From NCBI GenBank assembly GCA_016220165.1, contig JACRIE010000005.1:1-35055 (forward strand): a DNA stretch of 35,055 bases, written 5' to 3'. Within the stretch, counting starts at the first letter, position 1. Each line of letters opens with the position of its first letter. The notes below the pieces were generated by a model. That model saw only the letters and a program-made list of their open reading frames with translations, had not been told where the DNA came from and did not search any database. A program made the position numbers and the translations under genes. Source of the DNA: Candidatus Peregrinibacteria bacterium (lineage in GTDB: Bacteria; Patescibacteriota; Gracilibacteria; UM-FILTER-43-11; JACRIE01). Shown here piece by piece: positions 21,953 to 28,618 of the stretch.

Positions 21953-22597
21953 ATGCAAAAAATAAGCGAAACATTATCGCAGAATCATTTTAGGGTTGTC
22001 ATTTTCGGCTCAGCCAGGATTAAACAAAACGACCGCGACTATCAGCGGATTTATCATCTTGCCAAACGAATCGCGTCCGAAGGCATCGATATTGTCACGG
22101 GTGGCGGGCCGGGAGTGATGGAGGCGGGTAACAAGGGTTGTCAGGATGCCGCGCGCAAAAAAGGAAACCATTCCCATTCAATCGGGCTTACGATCAGGCT
22201 CCCAAAAGAACAGAAAGCCAATGATCATATCGACGTCAAGAAAGATTTTAATCGTTTTTCTCAACGCCTCGATTACTTCATGTCGCTCGCGAACGTCGTC
22301 GTGGTGGCGCCCGGGGGAGTGGGAACCGCTCTGGAATTTTTTTATACCTGGCAGCTCCTTCAGGTTCGCGAGCTCCATCATGTCCCCATCATCCTCATGG
22401 GAAAAATGTGGAATGGTCTTATACGATGGGTCGAACAATGGCCTCTTAAAAAACATTATCTCAATCCGGAAGATTTATATCCGATTATTGCCGCGGAAAG
22501 CCCGACAGAAGTGATTAAGTTGATCAAAGAGGCGCACAAATTTTATCAAAGGAATAGGGAAAATCACCACTATGAAGAGGCGCGATATAAAATATAA
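21953..22597 (+). CDS. LOG-family phosphoribohydrolase-like protein
   Basis: LOG proteins hydrolyse nucleoside 5'-monophosphates to base and ribose 5-phosphate; the physiological substrate in bacteria is often unclear. 214 residues. VVIFGSARIKQND, IVTGGGPGVMEAGNKGCQDA, and the family motif PGGVGTALEFF (PGGxGTxxE) are all present, as is HSIGLTIRLPKEQ. Third gene of the sugar-phosphate operon, which could connect released ribose 5-phosphate to transketolase and the transaldolase-like enzyme; this is inference. The 3' end overlaps the start of the next frame by 26 bases. Confidence 0.9.
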   Translation: MQKISETLSQNHFRVVIFGSARIKQNDRDYQRIYHLAKRIASEGIDIVTGGGPGVMEAGNKGCQDAARKKGNHSHSIGLTIRLPKEQKANDHIDVKKDFNRFSQRLDYFMSLANVVVVAPGGVGTALEFFYTWQLLQVRELHHVPIILMGKMWNGLIRWVEQWPLKKHYLNPEDLYPIIAAESPTEVIKLIKEAHKFYQRNRENHHYEEARYKI

Positions 22598-23018
22598 AAT
22601 GATGTATCAGGCCCCTTTTTATCTTCGAGGTCGGGTCGGGAATAACGCGTTTTTTTTCGATCATCGCCAAAATCCACAATTATATATTCCGGATATTCTT
22701 GCGTCATCTCGCCCCGAATTGGGATCCGAAATCGCCTTCGAGACTTTTGACGAACACGGTATTCTCAAAAGTTGCGCGGGCCTTAAACATTTTTTTCGCA
22801 CGGTTCATTCGCAAACCGAAAAGCCCATCATTATCGTGGATAATCATAACCACGCGTTTTATTTTTGGCACGAGGCCCGCGAGCAAGGGCTTATTTCCGA
22901 CGCCTCCACCCTCGTCCACATCGACGCGCACAAAGACGCCCGCGTGCCGGAAAAATGGCTTTTTATCGAAGACAGCCACGATCTTCAATCAGAAGTAGGC
23001 TTTAAAAATATTAAATAG
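22572..23018 (+). pseudogene. Truncated UPF0489-family protein
   Basis: 148 residues; the family is usually well above 200. The core IIIVDNHNHAFYFWHEA, then TLVHIDAHKDARVPEKW, is the UPF0489 pattern, whose His/Asp residues resemble metal-binding arginase-like sites; characterised relatives include a peptide arginase acting on ribosomal peptides. The frame stops with TAG just after EVGFKNIK, where the family normally continues with its second half. Start ATGs at 22572, 22599 and 22602 are all possible; the later two reduce the overlap with the LOG gene. Probably a broken gene in which the 3' part was lost, since the next gene starts after an AT-rich repeat. Confidence 0.65.
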
Positions 23019-23045
23019 TCTCCTCATACCGAGCACTTGAGCACC

Positions 23046-23082
23046 ATCTTGTAATCTTTGAATAATTAATCTTGTAATTATG
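23046..23082 (+). repeat. CTTGTAAT / TTTGAATAA start-proximal word repeat
   Basis: CTTGTAATCTTTGAATAA and then TAATCTTGTAAT run directly into the ATG of the MFS gene. A nearly identical element precedes the ATG at 27391. It takes the place of a Shine-Dalgarno sequence. Confidence 0.6.
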
Positions 23083-24624
23083 AAACGAAATGAGTTGTTT
23101 TTCGCCGCCGTCTACTTCGTCCAGGCAGCTGTGGGCATTTCCGGCTTGGCCCAATTCCTGTTTACACGCAATGAACTCAACCTCAATTTCATTCAGCTCG
23201 GCATTCTGGCCGCGTTGCCGACCATCTCATGGAGCATTAAGCCGATTTACGGCTTTCTCACCGACCTCGTCCCCATTCGGGGCCTGCGCCGTCGTCCTTA
23301 TCTCCACATCATGCCGCTCATCACCATGGCCAGCTGGCTGTGGATTTGGAAATTCAGCGATTCGTTCATCAGTTTCGCGATCCCGATCATGATCGCCAAC
23401 GTCGGCATGGGCTTCACCGACGTCATTTGCGACGGCCTCGTGGTTCAGCAGTCCGACAAAAAAACCGCAGGTCGCTACCAATCCATTTGCTGGGGATCTC
23501 TCACCGTCGGCGCCATTATTTCCACGTTTCTGTCCGGCCTGCTGATCGGTCGCGGCATCGTCGGCCTCCGCGGCATGTTTTTGCTCACCGCCCTCATGCC
23601 GCTCATCACCTTCGCGCTCTCATTCTTTATCAAAGAAGAGCGCATCAAAGACCGCTCCGAGCTCAAAATCCATCAGGCCATCAAGCCCCGGTATATTGTT
23701 TCGGCCATTCTTGCCTTTGTCTTAACGGTCGTACTTTTATCGTTGAGCACGGGGGATACCGGTTCCCCCCTTGATAAAGGGGGCGAGGGGGATTTGTCTT
23801 CTCTCACCTCCCTCGGCGTCATCGCCGTCTGGTTCCTTTGGTTCGCGTTTTATTTCAAGCACCTCATGGACATGAAGGTGATCGGACGCAGTATCTTCGC
23901 GGCCGCCATCTTCATTTTTTTGTGGCGTTTCACGCCCAGTTTCGGGGCGCCGTGGCAGGACTATCTCATGAATCAGGTCAAAATCGACCAGGAAACCTTC
24001 GGCTACTTCGGCGTCGTTAGCTCCATGGGCTGGCTGGTCGGCTCCCTCCTCTTTAGTCGCTGGCTCGATAAACTTCCGATCAAAAAAGTGCTGATCTGGA
24101 CGATCCTCCTGAGCGCGATTTTCGGCATGACCCAGCTCACGCTCACCACAATCGATCTCGCCAACGCGTGGGGCAGTTTCCCCTCGGTCAAATACATCGG
24201 TGCGATCATCGCTGTCCCCATCTACCTCATCGCGCACGGCCGGGAATTCTGGACGGTCCTCATGGCCTACCCAGGCATCGTGTACCTCAATTTCTTTCTC
24301 GATTTTTTTCTCGGCATCCTCTATATGGTGTCCTTCCTCCCGCTCCTCAAATTCGTGGCGCTTTCCACACCCAAAAATCTCGAAGGCACGAATTTCGCGG
24401 TCATGGCGTCCATCATGAACTTTGGCCTTGTCTTCGGCTCCGTCAGCGGGGGATACATCTACGAAAAAATCCAGACCGGCGTCAATTTTGGACTATTCAG
24501 CATGAACGGCCTCCAGATCACGGTCTTTCTGGGCGCCATCACGTCCCTCATCGCGCTCGTGGCGCTGCCGTGGGTGAAAACCGATCATCTGGCTCACGAG
24601 AAAATTGAACTTGACAATAGATAA
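23080..24624 (+). CDS. MFS transporter of the folate-biopterin (BT1) family
   Basis: 514 residues with about 12 membrane segments, in the inner membrane. WSIKPIYGFLTDLVPIRGLRRRPY is the conserved loop after TM2, and GFTDVICDGLVVQQSDKKTAGRYQSICWGS is the BT1 signature around TM4-5. The family carries folates or pterins in some organisms, but the substrate here is unknown. Riboflavin- or pterin-type substrates would fit the GTP cyclohydrolase gene in the window only loosely. Residues about 226-242 (GDTGSPLDKGGEGDLSS) are a palindromic-repeat insertion in the loop between the two six-helix halves, where it should be tolerated. Not in an obvious operon; 61 bases separate it from the truncated gene upstream. 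Confidence 0.85.
   Translation: MKRNELFFAAVYFVQAAVGISGLAQFLFTRNELNLNFIQLGILAALPTISWSIKPIYGFLTDLVPIRGLRRRPYLHIMPLITMASWLWIWKFSDSFISFAIPIMIANVGMGFTDVICDGLVVQQSDKKTAGRYQSICWGSLTVGAIISTFLSGLLIGRGIVGLRGMFLLTALMPLITFALSFFIKEERIKDRSELKIHQAIKPRYIVSAILAFVLTVVLLSLSTGDTGSPLDKGGEGDLSSLTSLGVIAVWFLWFAFYFKHLMDMKVIGRSIFAAAIFIFLWRFTPSFGAPWQDYLMNQVKIDQETFGYFGVVSSMGWLVGSLLFSRWLDKLPIKKVLIWTILLSAIFGMTQLTLTTIDLANAWGSFPSVKYIGAIIAVPIYLIAHGREFWTVLMAYPGIVYLNFFLDFFLGILYMVSFLPLLKFVALSTPKNLEGTNFAVMASIMNFGLVFGSVSGGYIYEKIQTGVNFGLFSMNGLQITVFLGAITSLIALVALPWVKTDHLAHEKIELDNR
23766..23798 (+). repeat. In-frame palindromic element, family B, in the MFS gene
   Basis: The perfect stem CCCCCTT (23766-23772) / AAGGGGG (23777-23783) with loop GATA is followed by CGAGGGGGATTTGTC. 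It reads SPLDKGGEGDLS, matching the copies in transketolase and the first secreted protein. Confidence 0.85.
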
Positions 24625-24639
24625 ATTTTATATAATAAT
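24611..24639 (+). promoter_or_regulatory. Promoter for the 317-residue unknown protein
   Basis: A perfect TTGACA (24611-24616) lies at the end of the MFS gene, with the AT-rich TATAATAAT at 24631-24639. AATAAT (24634-24639) gives a 17-base spacer. The ATG follows 34 bases later. Confidence 0.55.
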
Positions 24640-24672
24640 AATTTCCTTTAAATTTTCGTTTACCCTCTCATT

Positions 24673-25626
24673 ATGAGTGATTTGGAACAACACGTTGCCG
24701 CTCTGGAAGTTGCGGATCCGCAACAATTGGTTCTTCTATGTGATAGATTGGCCGCCTTGGTTCAGAGAGCCCGTCCCGCTGTCGAGGGCGCCCTTTCCGA
24801 CATCGCTCAGGAATCCGCTTCGCAGGCTCCCCGTGTTATCGTTCCCGCTCCCGCCATCCTACGCCCCCGCGCGGAAATGAAGGCGGCCGAAAAGATCGAA
24901 ATGGGTTTAGGCAACTATGCCAGCCCCTGCAAGGCCGCAGCCTTCTTCGATTGGGTAAACCCCGACGGCACGGCCAGAAAAGGGGATGCGGATCTCGCCT
25001 CGGTAAACGTGGATAGCCTCATCCAGGCTTTCGGCGGTTCCGAAAAGCTGACTGCCGCCCTGCAGTGCATGGAACAGGAACCCGGATTAACTCTGGGGCC
25101 GGATTACGGCGATCCTCAGCTCAATTTCATTGCCATGATTCTGGCCATGAATCGGACCAAAGGCCGAACGCCCCAGAAAAACGATGCTTATGTGAATCCG
25201 GTTTTTGGCTCCGTTGATCCAGAGGCTCTGGAGGGTAAACCGATTCTTGGTTACCGCCCCGCCATGATCGACGGAATGCGAAACCCCCTGCCTTACTCTC
25301 ATGATAATTCTGGGCTTCCCTGGGCCAAACGTCTGGCCGCCCGTCAGCGGTTTCTGGCAGGCAGAACCATTATCGGAACCGACCGTTTATCTTACGCGGA
25401 TTTAGCGGGTCTTAGTCTGGCGGGACAGGAGCCTGCTGATTCCGTCGGCCTGTCTCCATGGACATACACGGTTTTTGATGCCGACAATGCTTTGTCTTCT
25501 TCTCTGGTTCCGCGTGGCGTCTTCGACGTTGCCTGCGGCCGGCCGGACTTCGATGTCAGCGTTCCGGAGGATGTCCTCCGTGACGCCCGCTTCCGCTCCG
25601 TGCTGAGGGGAAATGTGCTTAGATAA
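24673..25626 (+). CDS. Unrecognised soluble protein, 317 residues
   Basis: No family recognised. Starts MSDLEQHVAALEVADPQQ, with an Ala-rich helical N-terminus (1-55) and a Pro-rich hinge (VIVPAPAILRPRAE). A compact domain follows with ASPCKAAAFFDWVNPDG, FGGSEKLTAALQCMEQEPGLTLGPDYGDPQLNFIAMILAMN, PILGYRPAMIDGMRNPLPYSHDNSGLPWAKRLAARQRFL and a C-terminal VPRGVFDVACGRPDFDVSVPEDVLRDARF. No signal peptide or membrane segment. It has its own strong promoter. Composition is more G/C-rich and more Ala-rich than nearby genes, like the aminotransferase at 10498. Convergent with the MNT gene. Could be a lineage-specific protein. Confidence 0.7.
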   Translation: MSDLEQHVAALEVADPQQLVLLCDRLAALVQRARPAVEGALSDIAQESASQAPRVIVPAPAILRPRAEMKAAEKIEMGLGNYASPCKAAAFFDWVNPDGTARKGDADLASVNVDSLIQAFGGSEKLTAALQCMEQEPGLTLGPDYGDPQLNFIAMILAMNRTKGRTPQKNDAYVNPVFGSVDPEALEGKPILGYRPAMIDGMRNPLPYSHDNSGLPWAKRLAARQRFLAGRTIIGTDRLSYADLAGLSLAGQEPADSVGLSPWTYTVFDADNALSSSLVPRGVFDVACGRPDFDVSVPEDVLRDARFRSVLRGNVLR

Positions 25627-25785
25627 TTTGCTCTTTTGAATCGCCGGAATGCGGGCAGTTATTGTGGGCTTATCTGCAAGCATGGCAAAATAAAAAACAT
25701 ACGGGAATTCCAATGGAGAACGTATGAACTTATACAAAAGAACCCTAAAGCTGTTTCTTCAGAAACCGCCCAATCGCCTTCCCCG

Positions 25786-25812
25786 CTGGAGCAATCTTGC
25801 AGATTGCTCCAG
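25786..25812. repeat. Perfect 12-bp hairpin CTGGAGCAATCT
   Basis: The arms CTGGAGCAATCT (25786-25797) and AGATTGCTCCAG (25801-25812) are separated by TGC. It lies in the 234-base space between two convergent genes, where nothing else is coded. No T run follows, so it is a weak candidate for a bidirectional terminator and a good one for another palindromic repeat. Confidence 0.55.
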
Positions 25813-25860
25813 ATTATTTGGGATTCAGCGATACTGCTGAATTTTCAGCACAGCCATAAT

Positions 25861-26343
25861 TTACAGTTGCCAGCTTGAAATCTTGGAACTGGTCGATATT
25901 GGTTTATTATTTTTTATAGATTTTTTTTCAGCTTGAGCGCATTTTTGGACATAGTGTTTGTTGTAAAGTTCCATGAAGGGCTGATAATCGAAATAAAGAC
26001 CCATGGCCCTGGAAACGAAGTCAAGATGGGCTTCTTCGCGGTTGGTATAGATCAGGCACCCCTCGGAGACAATGACGTAAGTGAAGAAAAGGGACTGCAA
26101 ATCGTTGAACACCACCAAATCGACCCTTTTTTTTAAAATGCCTTCCAGATCGCTCATCAGCACGAGCCGCTTATCAAAACGTTCCGTCGGCGACAATTTC
26201 GGATCCAGAAAAACAGCGATATCCACATCGCTGTCATGTCTGGCGTGTCCGTTCACCGTGGAGCCGAATTGATAGGCGAATAGAACGGACGATCTCCGGA
26301 AAATGGCTGACAAAGATGATTTCATAAGTCGAGAGTATCGCAT
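25861..26343 (-). CDS. MNT-type nucleotidyltransferase, no HEPN partner
   Basis: 160 residues. YQFGSTVNGHARHDSDVDIAVFLD carries GS-x-x-x-G and the D-x-D pair of the minimal nucleotidyltransferase fold; KKRVDLVVFND supplies the third acidic residue. Relatives (MntA) AMPylate a HEPN toxin (HepT) from an adjacent gene. Here no HEPN frame is seen on either side: downstream is a non-coding repeat region and upstream is a transporter. The C-terminal half (DFVSRAMGLYFDYQPFMELYNKHYV) is helical. So it is either an orphan antitoxin or has another target. A basic, Lys-rich tail follows residue 140. The start at 26343 is the first ATG; a second at 26325 is also possible. Confidence 0.8.
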   Translation of the reverse strand: MRYSRLMKSSLSAIFRRSSVLFAYQFGSTVNGHARHDSDVDIAVFLDPKLSPTERFDKRLVLMSDLEGILKKRVDLVVFNDLQSLFFTYVIVSEGCLIYTNREEAHLDFVSRAMGLYFDYQPFMELYNKHYVQKCAQAEKKSIKNNKPISTSSKISSWQL

Positions 26344-26414
26344 GCTATGATCATAACATCATACTTTTTTAATTCCAATCTCCTCCCTAATTTTTAATTT
26401 TCTAATTTTGAATA

Positions 26415-27320
26415 ATGAATCTTGAATGGCTTGCATTGGCGCTTCTCGCCCCATTATTCTGGGCTTTTTCCAACAACATCGATGCCGCGCTGAGGCGCCA
26501 TTTCGTTAAAAGCGATTGGGCCATGACGTGGATAATGGCTGTAGCACGTTTGCCGGCCGCGCTTATCTTGATAGCCATGGGGGGATTTGAATATCCGAAC
26601 ATAGAGGCTGTTTTCTTTATGTTCCTCGGCGGCTTTTTATGGATAGCTCCTTTTTGGATGTATTTCAAGGCGATCCATCGCGAGGAAGTGAGCCGTGTGG
26701 CGCTTTTGATCCAACTTTCCCCGATATTCACCTTGTTCATCGCTTTTTTACTTTTAAAAGAAACATTGGATCCATTGCAAAGCATCGCCTTTGCCCTGCT
26801 TTTATCAGGCGGACTTTTGGCCGTGGTTAAAAAATTTGAAGGAAAATGGCGTTTCAATCGGGTGGCGCTCTTTTGGATAATGGCCGCGGACATTCTATGG
26901 TCTTTGGCCGATGTGCTGTTTAAAAAATACGCCCCTGATTTTAGCAATTTTTACGCGGCGTACGCTATTTTTACTCTAAGCGGCTTCGCGTTTTCGCTAA
27001 TTTTTTTAGTCACCCAAAAGGGGCGGACAAAAATTCTGGCTCACTTTAAAGGGCTTCCCGGGCGCGCGTGGGTCATGCTTGTCATCGATCAGATTTCCAG
27101 CGTTCTGGGATCTCTAATCTTTGCCTACGCGCTTACGCTGGGACACGCCTCCCTCACCGCGGTATTTATTGGAATTCAGCCGCTCCTGGCCATAGGATGG
27201 TCGCTGCTCTTGGCGTCTCGCATCAATGAAATCGAGAAGGAAAAAATCGCTCACAGCGACCTTATGATAAAAGGAGCCGCCATGGTTCTCATTGCCATCG
27301 GGCTTGCATTTTTGGTATAA
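26415..27320 (+). CDS. EamA/DMT-family transporter
   Basis: 301 residues with about 10 membrane segments in two EamA repeats, in the inner membrane. The first repeat has LALLAPLFWAFSNNIDAALRRHF and RVALLIQLSPIFTLFIAFLLLKETL. The second has FWIMAADILWSLADVLFKKY and LTAVFIGIQPLLAIGWSLLLASRI. The substrate is unknown; this superfamily moves metabolites such as amino acids or undecaprenyl-linked sugars. The first four residues (MNLE) come from the repeat word GAATAATGAATCTTGAATGG, with the start ATG inside it. Divergent from the MNT gene. Confidence 0.85.
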   Translation: MNLEWLALALLAPLFWAFSNNIDAALRRHFVKSDWAMTWIMAVARLPAALILIAMGGFEYPNIEAVFFMFLGGFLWIAPFWMYFKAIHREEVSRVALLIQLSPIFTLFIAFLLLKETLDPLQSIAFALLLSGGLLAVVKKFEGKWRFNRVALFWIMAADILWSLADVLFKKYAPDFSNFYAAYAIFTLSGFAFSLIFLVTQKGRTKILAHFKGLPGRAWVMLVIDQISSVLGSLIFAYALTLGHASLTAVFIGIQPLLAIGWSLLLASRINEIEKEKIAHSDLMIKGAAMVLIAIGLAFLV

Positions 27321-27352
27321 GATAGACACATAAAGCATTAGTTCATCATACT

Positions 27353-27386
27353 AATCTTGTAATTTTGAATAAATAATCTTGTAATC
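27353..27386 (+). repeat. CTTGTAAT / TTTGAATAA start-proximal word repeat, copy 2
   Basis: CTTGTAATTTTGAATAAA followed by TAATCTTGTAAT, nearly the same as the element before the MFS gene at 23046. It ends a few bases before the ATG at 27391. Confidence 0.6.
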
Positions 27387-27390
27387 AAAA

Positions 27391-28074
27391 ATGCATCTTA
27401 CGATCATCATCCCCGCTTATAACGAGGAAAAAACCATCGGTGAAGTTCTTCGGAATCTCCCGAGATCACTCCGGAGTATTGATGCCGTCCAAACCATCGT
27501 GGTGAGCGACGGATCGCAAGATCGAACGGCCGAAATTGCGGAACACGCTGGCGTCACGGTTGTCTCCCATCCAATCAACATGGGCGCCGGCGCGGCCACG
27601 CAGACCGGCCTCAGGGCCGCGCTTCTGTCGGACGCCGACATCATGGTGACCTTCGACGCGGATGGTCAGCACCATGCGGAAGATATCCCGGCGCTCATCC
27701 GACCTATTCAGGAAGGGCACGTGGATGTCGTGAGCGGCAGCCGATTCCTAAAAAGGCAAAAAATACCGCTGACGCGCCGTTTTTTCAATTTAATCGGCAA
27801 CATCATCACATGGATGCTTTCCGGCATTTGGCTGACGGACAGTCAAACGGGCATGCGCGCGTTCTCGCGCAAAGCCGCGGAGCAGATCGAAATCCACGTG
27901 AACGGCTACGAATTCTGCTCGGAAATCGTCCGGCAGATCGCCTACCGTGGGCTGAGCTACACCGAAGTGCCGGTCCAGGTCACCTACAACGAATACACGA
28001 AACGCAAAGGCCAGAATTTCGCCACAGGTCTTCAAACGATCACCAAGCTCGTCATCCGCACGCTCATGCGTTGA
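27391..28074 (+). CDS. GT2-family glycosyltransferase (DPM1-like)
   Basis: 227 residues, a GT-A fold enzyme that typically moves a sugar from a nucleotide donor to a polyprenyl phosphate on the inner leaflet. IIIPAYNEEKTIGEVL, VSDGSQDRTAEIAE, and INMGAGAATQTGLRAAL are present. The metal motif is TFDADGQHHAEDIP (D-x-D), and DVVSGSRFLK follows. DSQTGMRAFSRKA and GYEFCSEIV continue the pattern. It lacks the C-terminal membrane helices of larger members. The next gene, 30 bases on, is a DUF2304 protein, a pairing seen often in Bacteria and Archaea. This starts the surface-glycan cluster. Confidence 0.92.
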   Translation: MHLTIIIPAYNEEKTIGEVLRNLPRSLRSIDAVQTIVVSDGSQDRTAEIAEHAGVTVVSHPINMGAGAATQTGLRAALLSDADIMVTFDADGQHHAEDIPALIRPIQEGHVDVVSGSRFLKRQKIPLTRRFFNLIGNIITWMLSGIWLTDSQTGMRAFSRKAAEQIEIHVNGYEFCSEIVRQIAYRGLSYTEVPVQVTYNEYTKRKGQNFATGLQTITKLVIRTLMR

Positions 28075-28104
28075 TTTTTAATTTTGAATCTTGAATAAAG
28101 AATA

Positions 28105-28455
28105 ATGAATTTTACTTTATATCAGCTCATCGTCCCCCTGCTCGCGCTTGTCATGATCGCGAAGGCAATCTCTCGTTTTCGCCGTGGCCAACAAACCTGG
28201 CGAGAGCTCATTACATGGATCTTTGTCTGGGGCGCCATCGGATTTTTTGCGTTATTTCCAAAAATTTCAGACAAACTTGCCAATTTCATCGGAATCAAAA
28301 GCGGCGCCAACGCGATCATCACGGCCGCCCTTGTTATCCTGTTCTACATTGTCTTCAAATTACTGGTCACTTCCGAGAATTTGGAATCCAAGATCACCCG
28401 TCTGAACCGTAAAATCGCCCTGGATAAACTAAAAGAAGAAAAAACCAATAGATAA
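28105..28455 (+). CDS. DUF2304 membrane protein
   Basis: 116 residues with three predicted membrane segments (about 4-20, 35-52, 68-87), then a charged helical tail (LESKITRLNRKIALDKLKEEK). The spacing of the segments and WRELITWIFVWGAIGFFALFPKISDKLANFIGIKSGAN is typical of DUF2304. Proteins of this family usually lie beside a GT2 enzyme, as here, and may anchor it at the membrane. The ATG lies inside the AT-rich word GAATAATGAATTTTAC, so the second residue Asn is repeat-encoded. Confidence 0.8.
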   Translation: MNFTLYQLIVPLLALVMIAKAISRFRRGQQTWRELITWIFVWGAIGFFALFPKISDKLANFIGIKSGANAIITAALVILFYIVFKLLVTSENLESKITRLNRKIALDKLKEEKTNR

Positions 28456-28456
28456 T

Positions 28457-28618
28457 TTCTAATTACTAATTTCTAAAAAAATTATTAATGTCCAATATCT
28501 AAATTTTCGGGATTTAAGATTTTTTTGAAAATTGCATATTTGTATTTATTTTGTTGGATATTGGAAATTAGGAATTGAAATTTGTTTAGAAATTAGGTCA
28601 ATTAGAAATTAGAAATTT
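28457..28618. repeat. Large AT-rich imperfect inverted repeat
   Basis: The left arm begins AATTTCTAATTACTAATTTC and includes CCAATATCTA. The right arm includes GATATTGGAAATTAG and TTTAGAAATTAG and ends AATTAGAAATTAGAAATTT directly at the ATG. The two arms can pair over about 160 bases with small bulges. It contains no gene and no clear terminator, and looks like a MITE-like palindromic unit. Confidence 0.6.

Noticed and set aside
25636-25878. An 80-codon frame with a TTG start between the 317-residue protein and the MNT gene
   Set aside because: It runs through a perfect 12-bp hairpin, has no recognisable motif and overlaps the end of the MNT gene.
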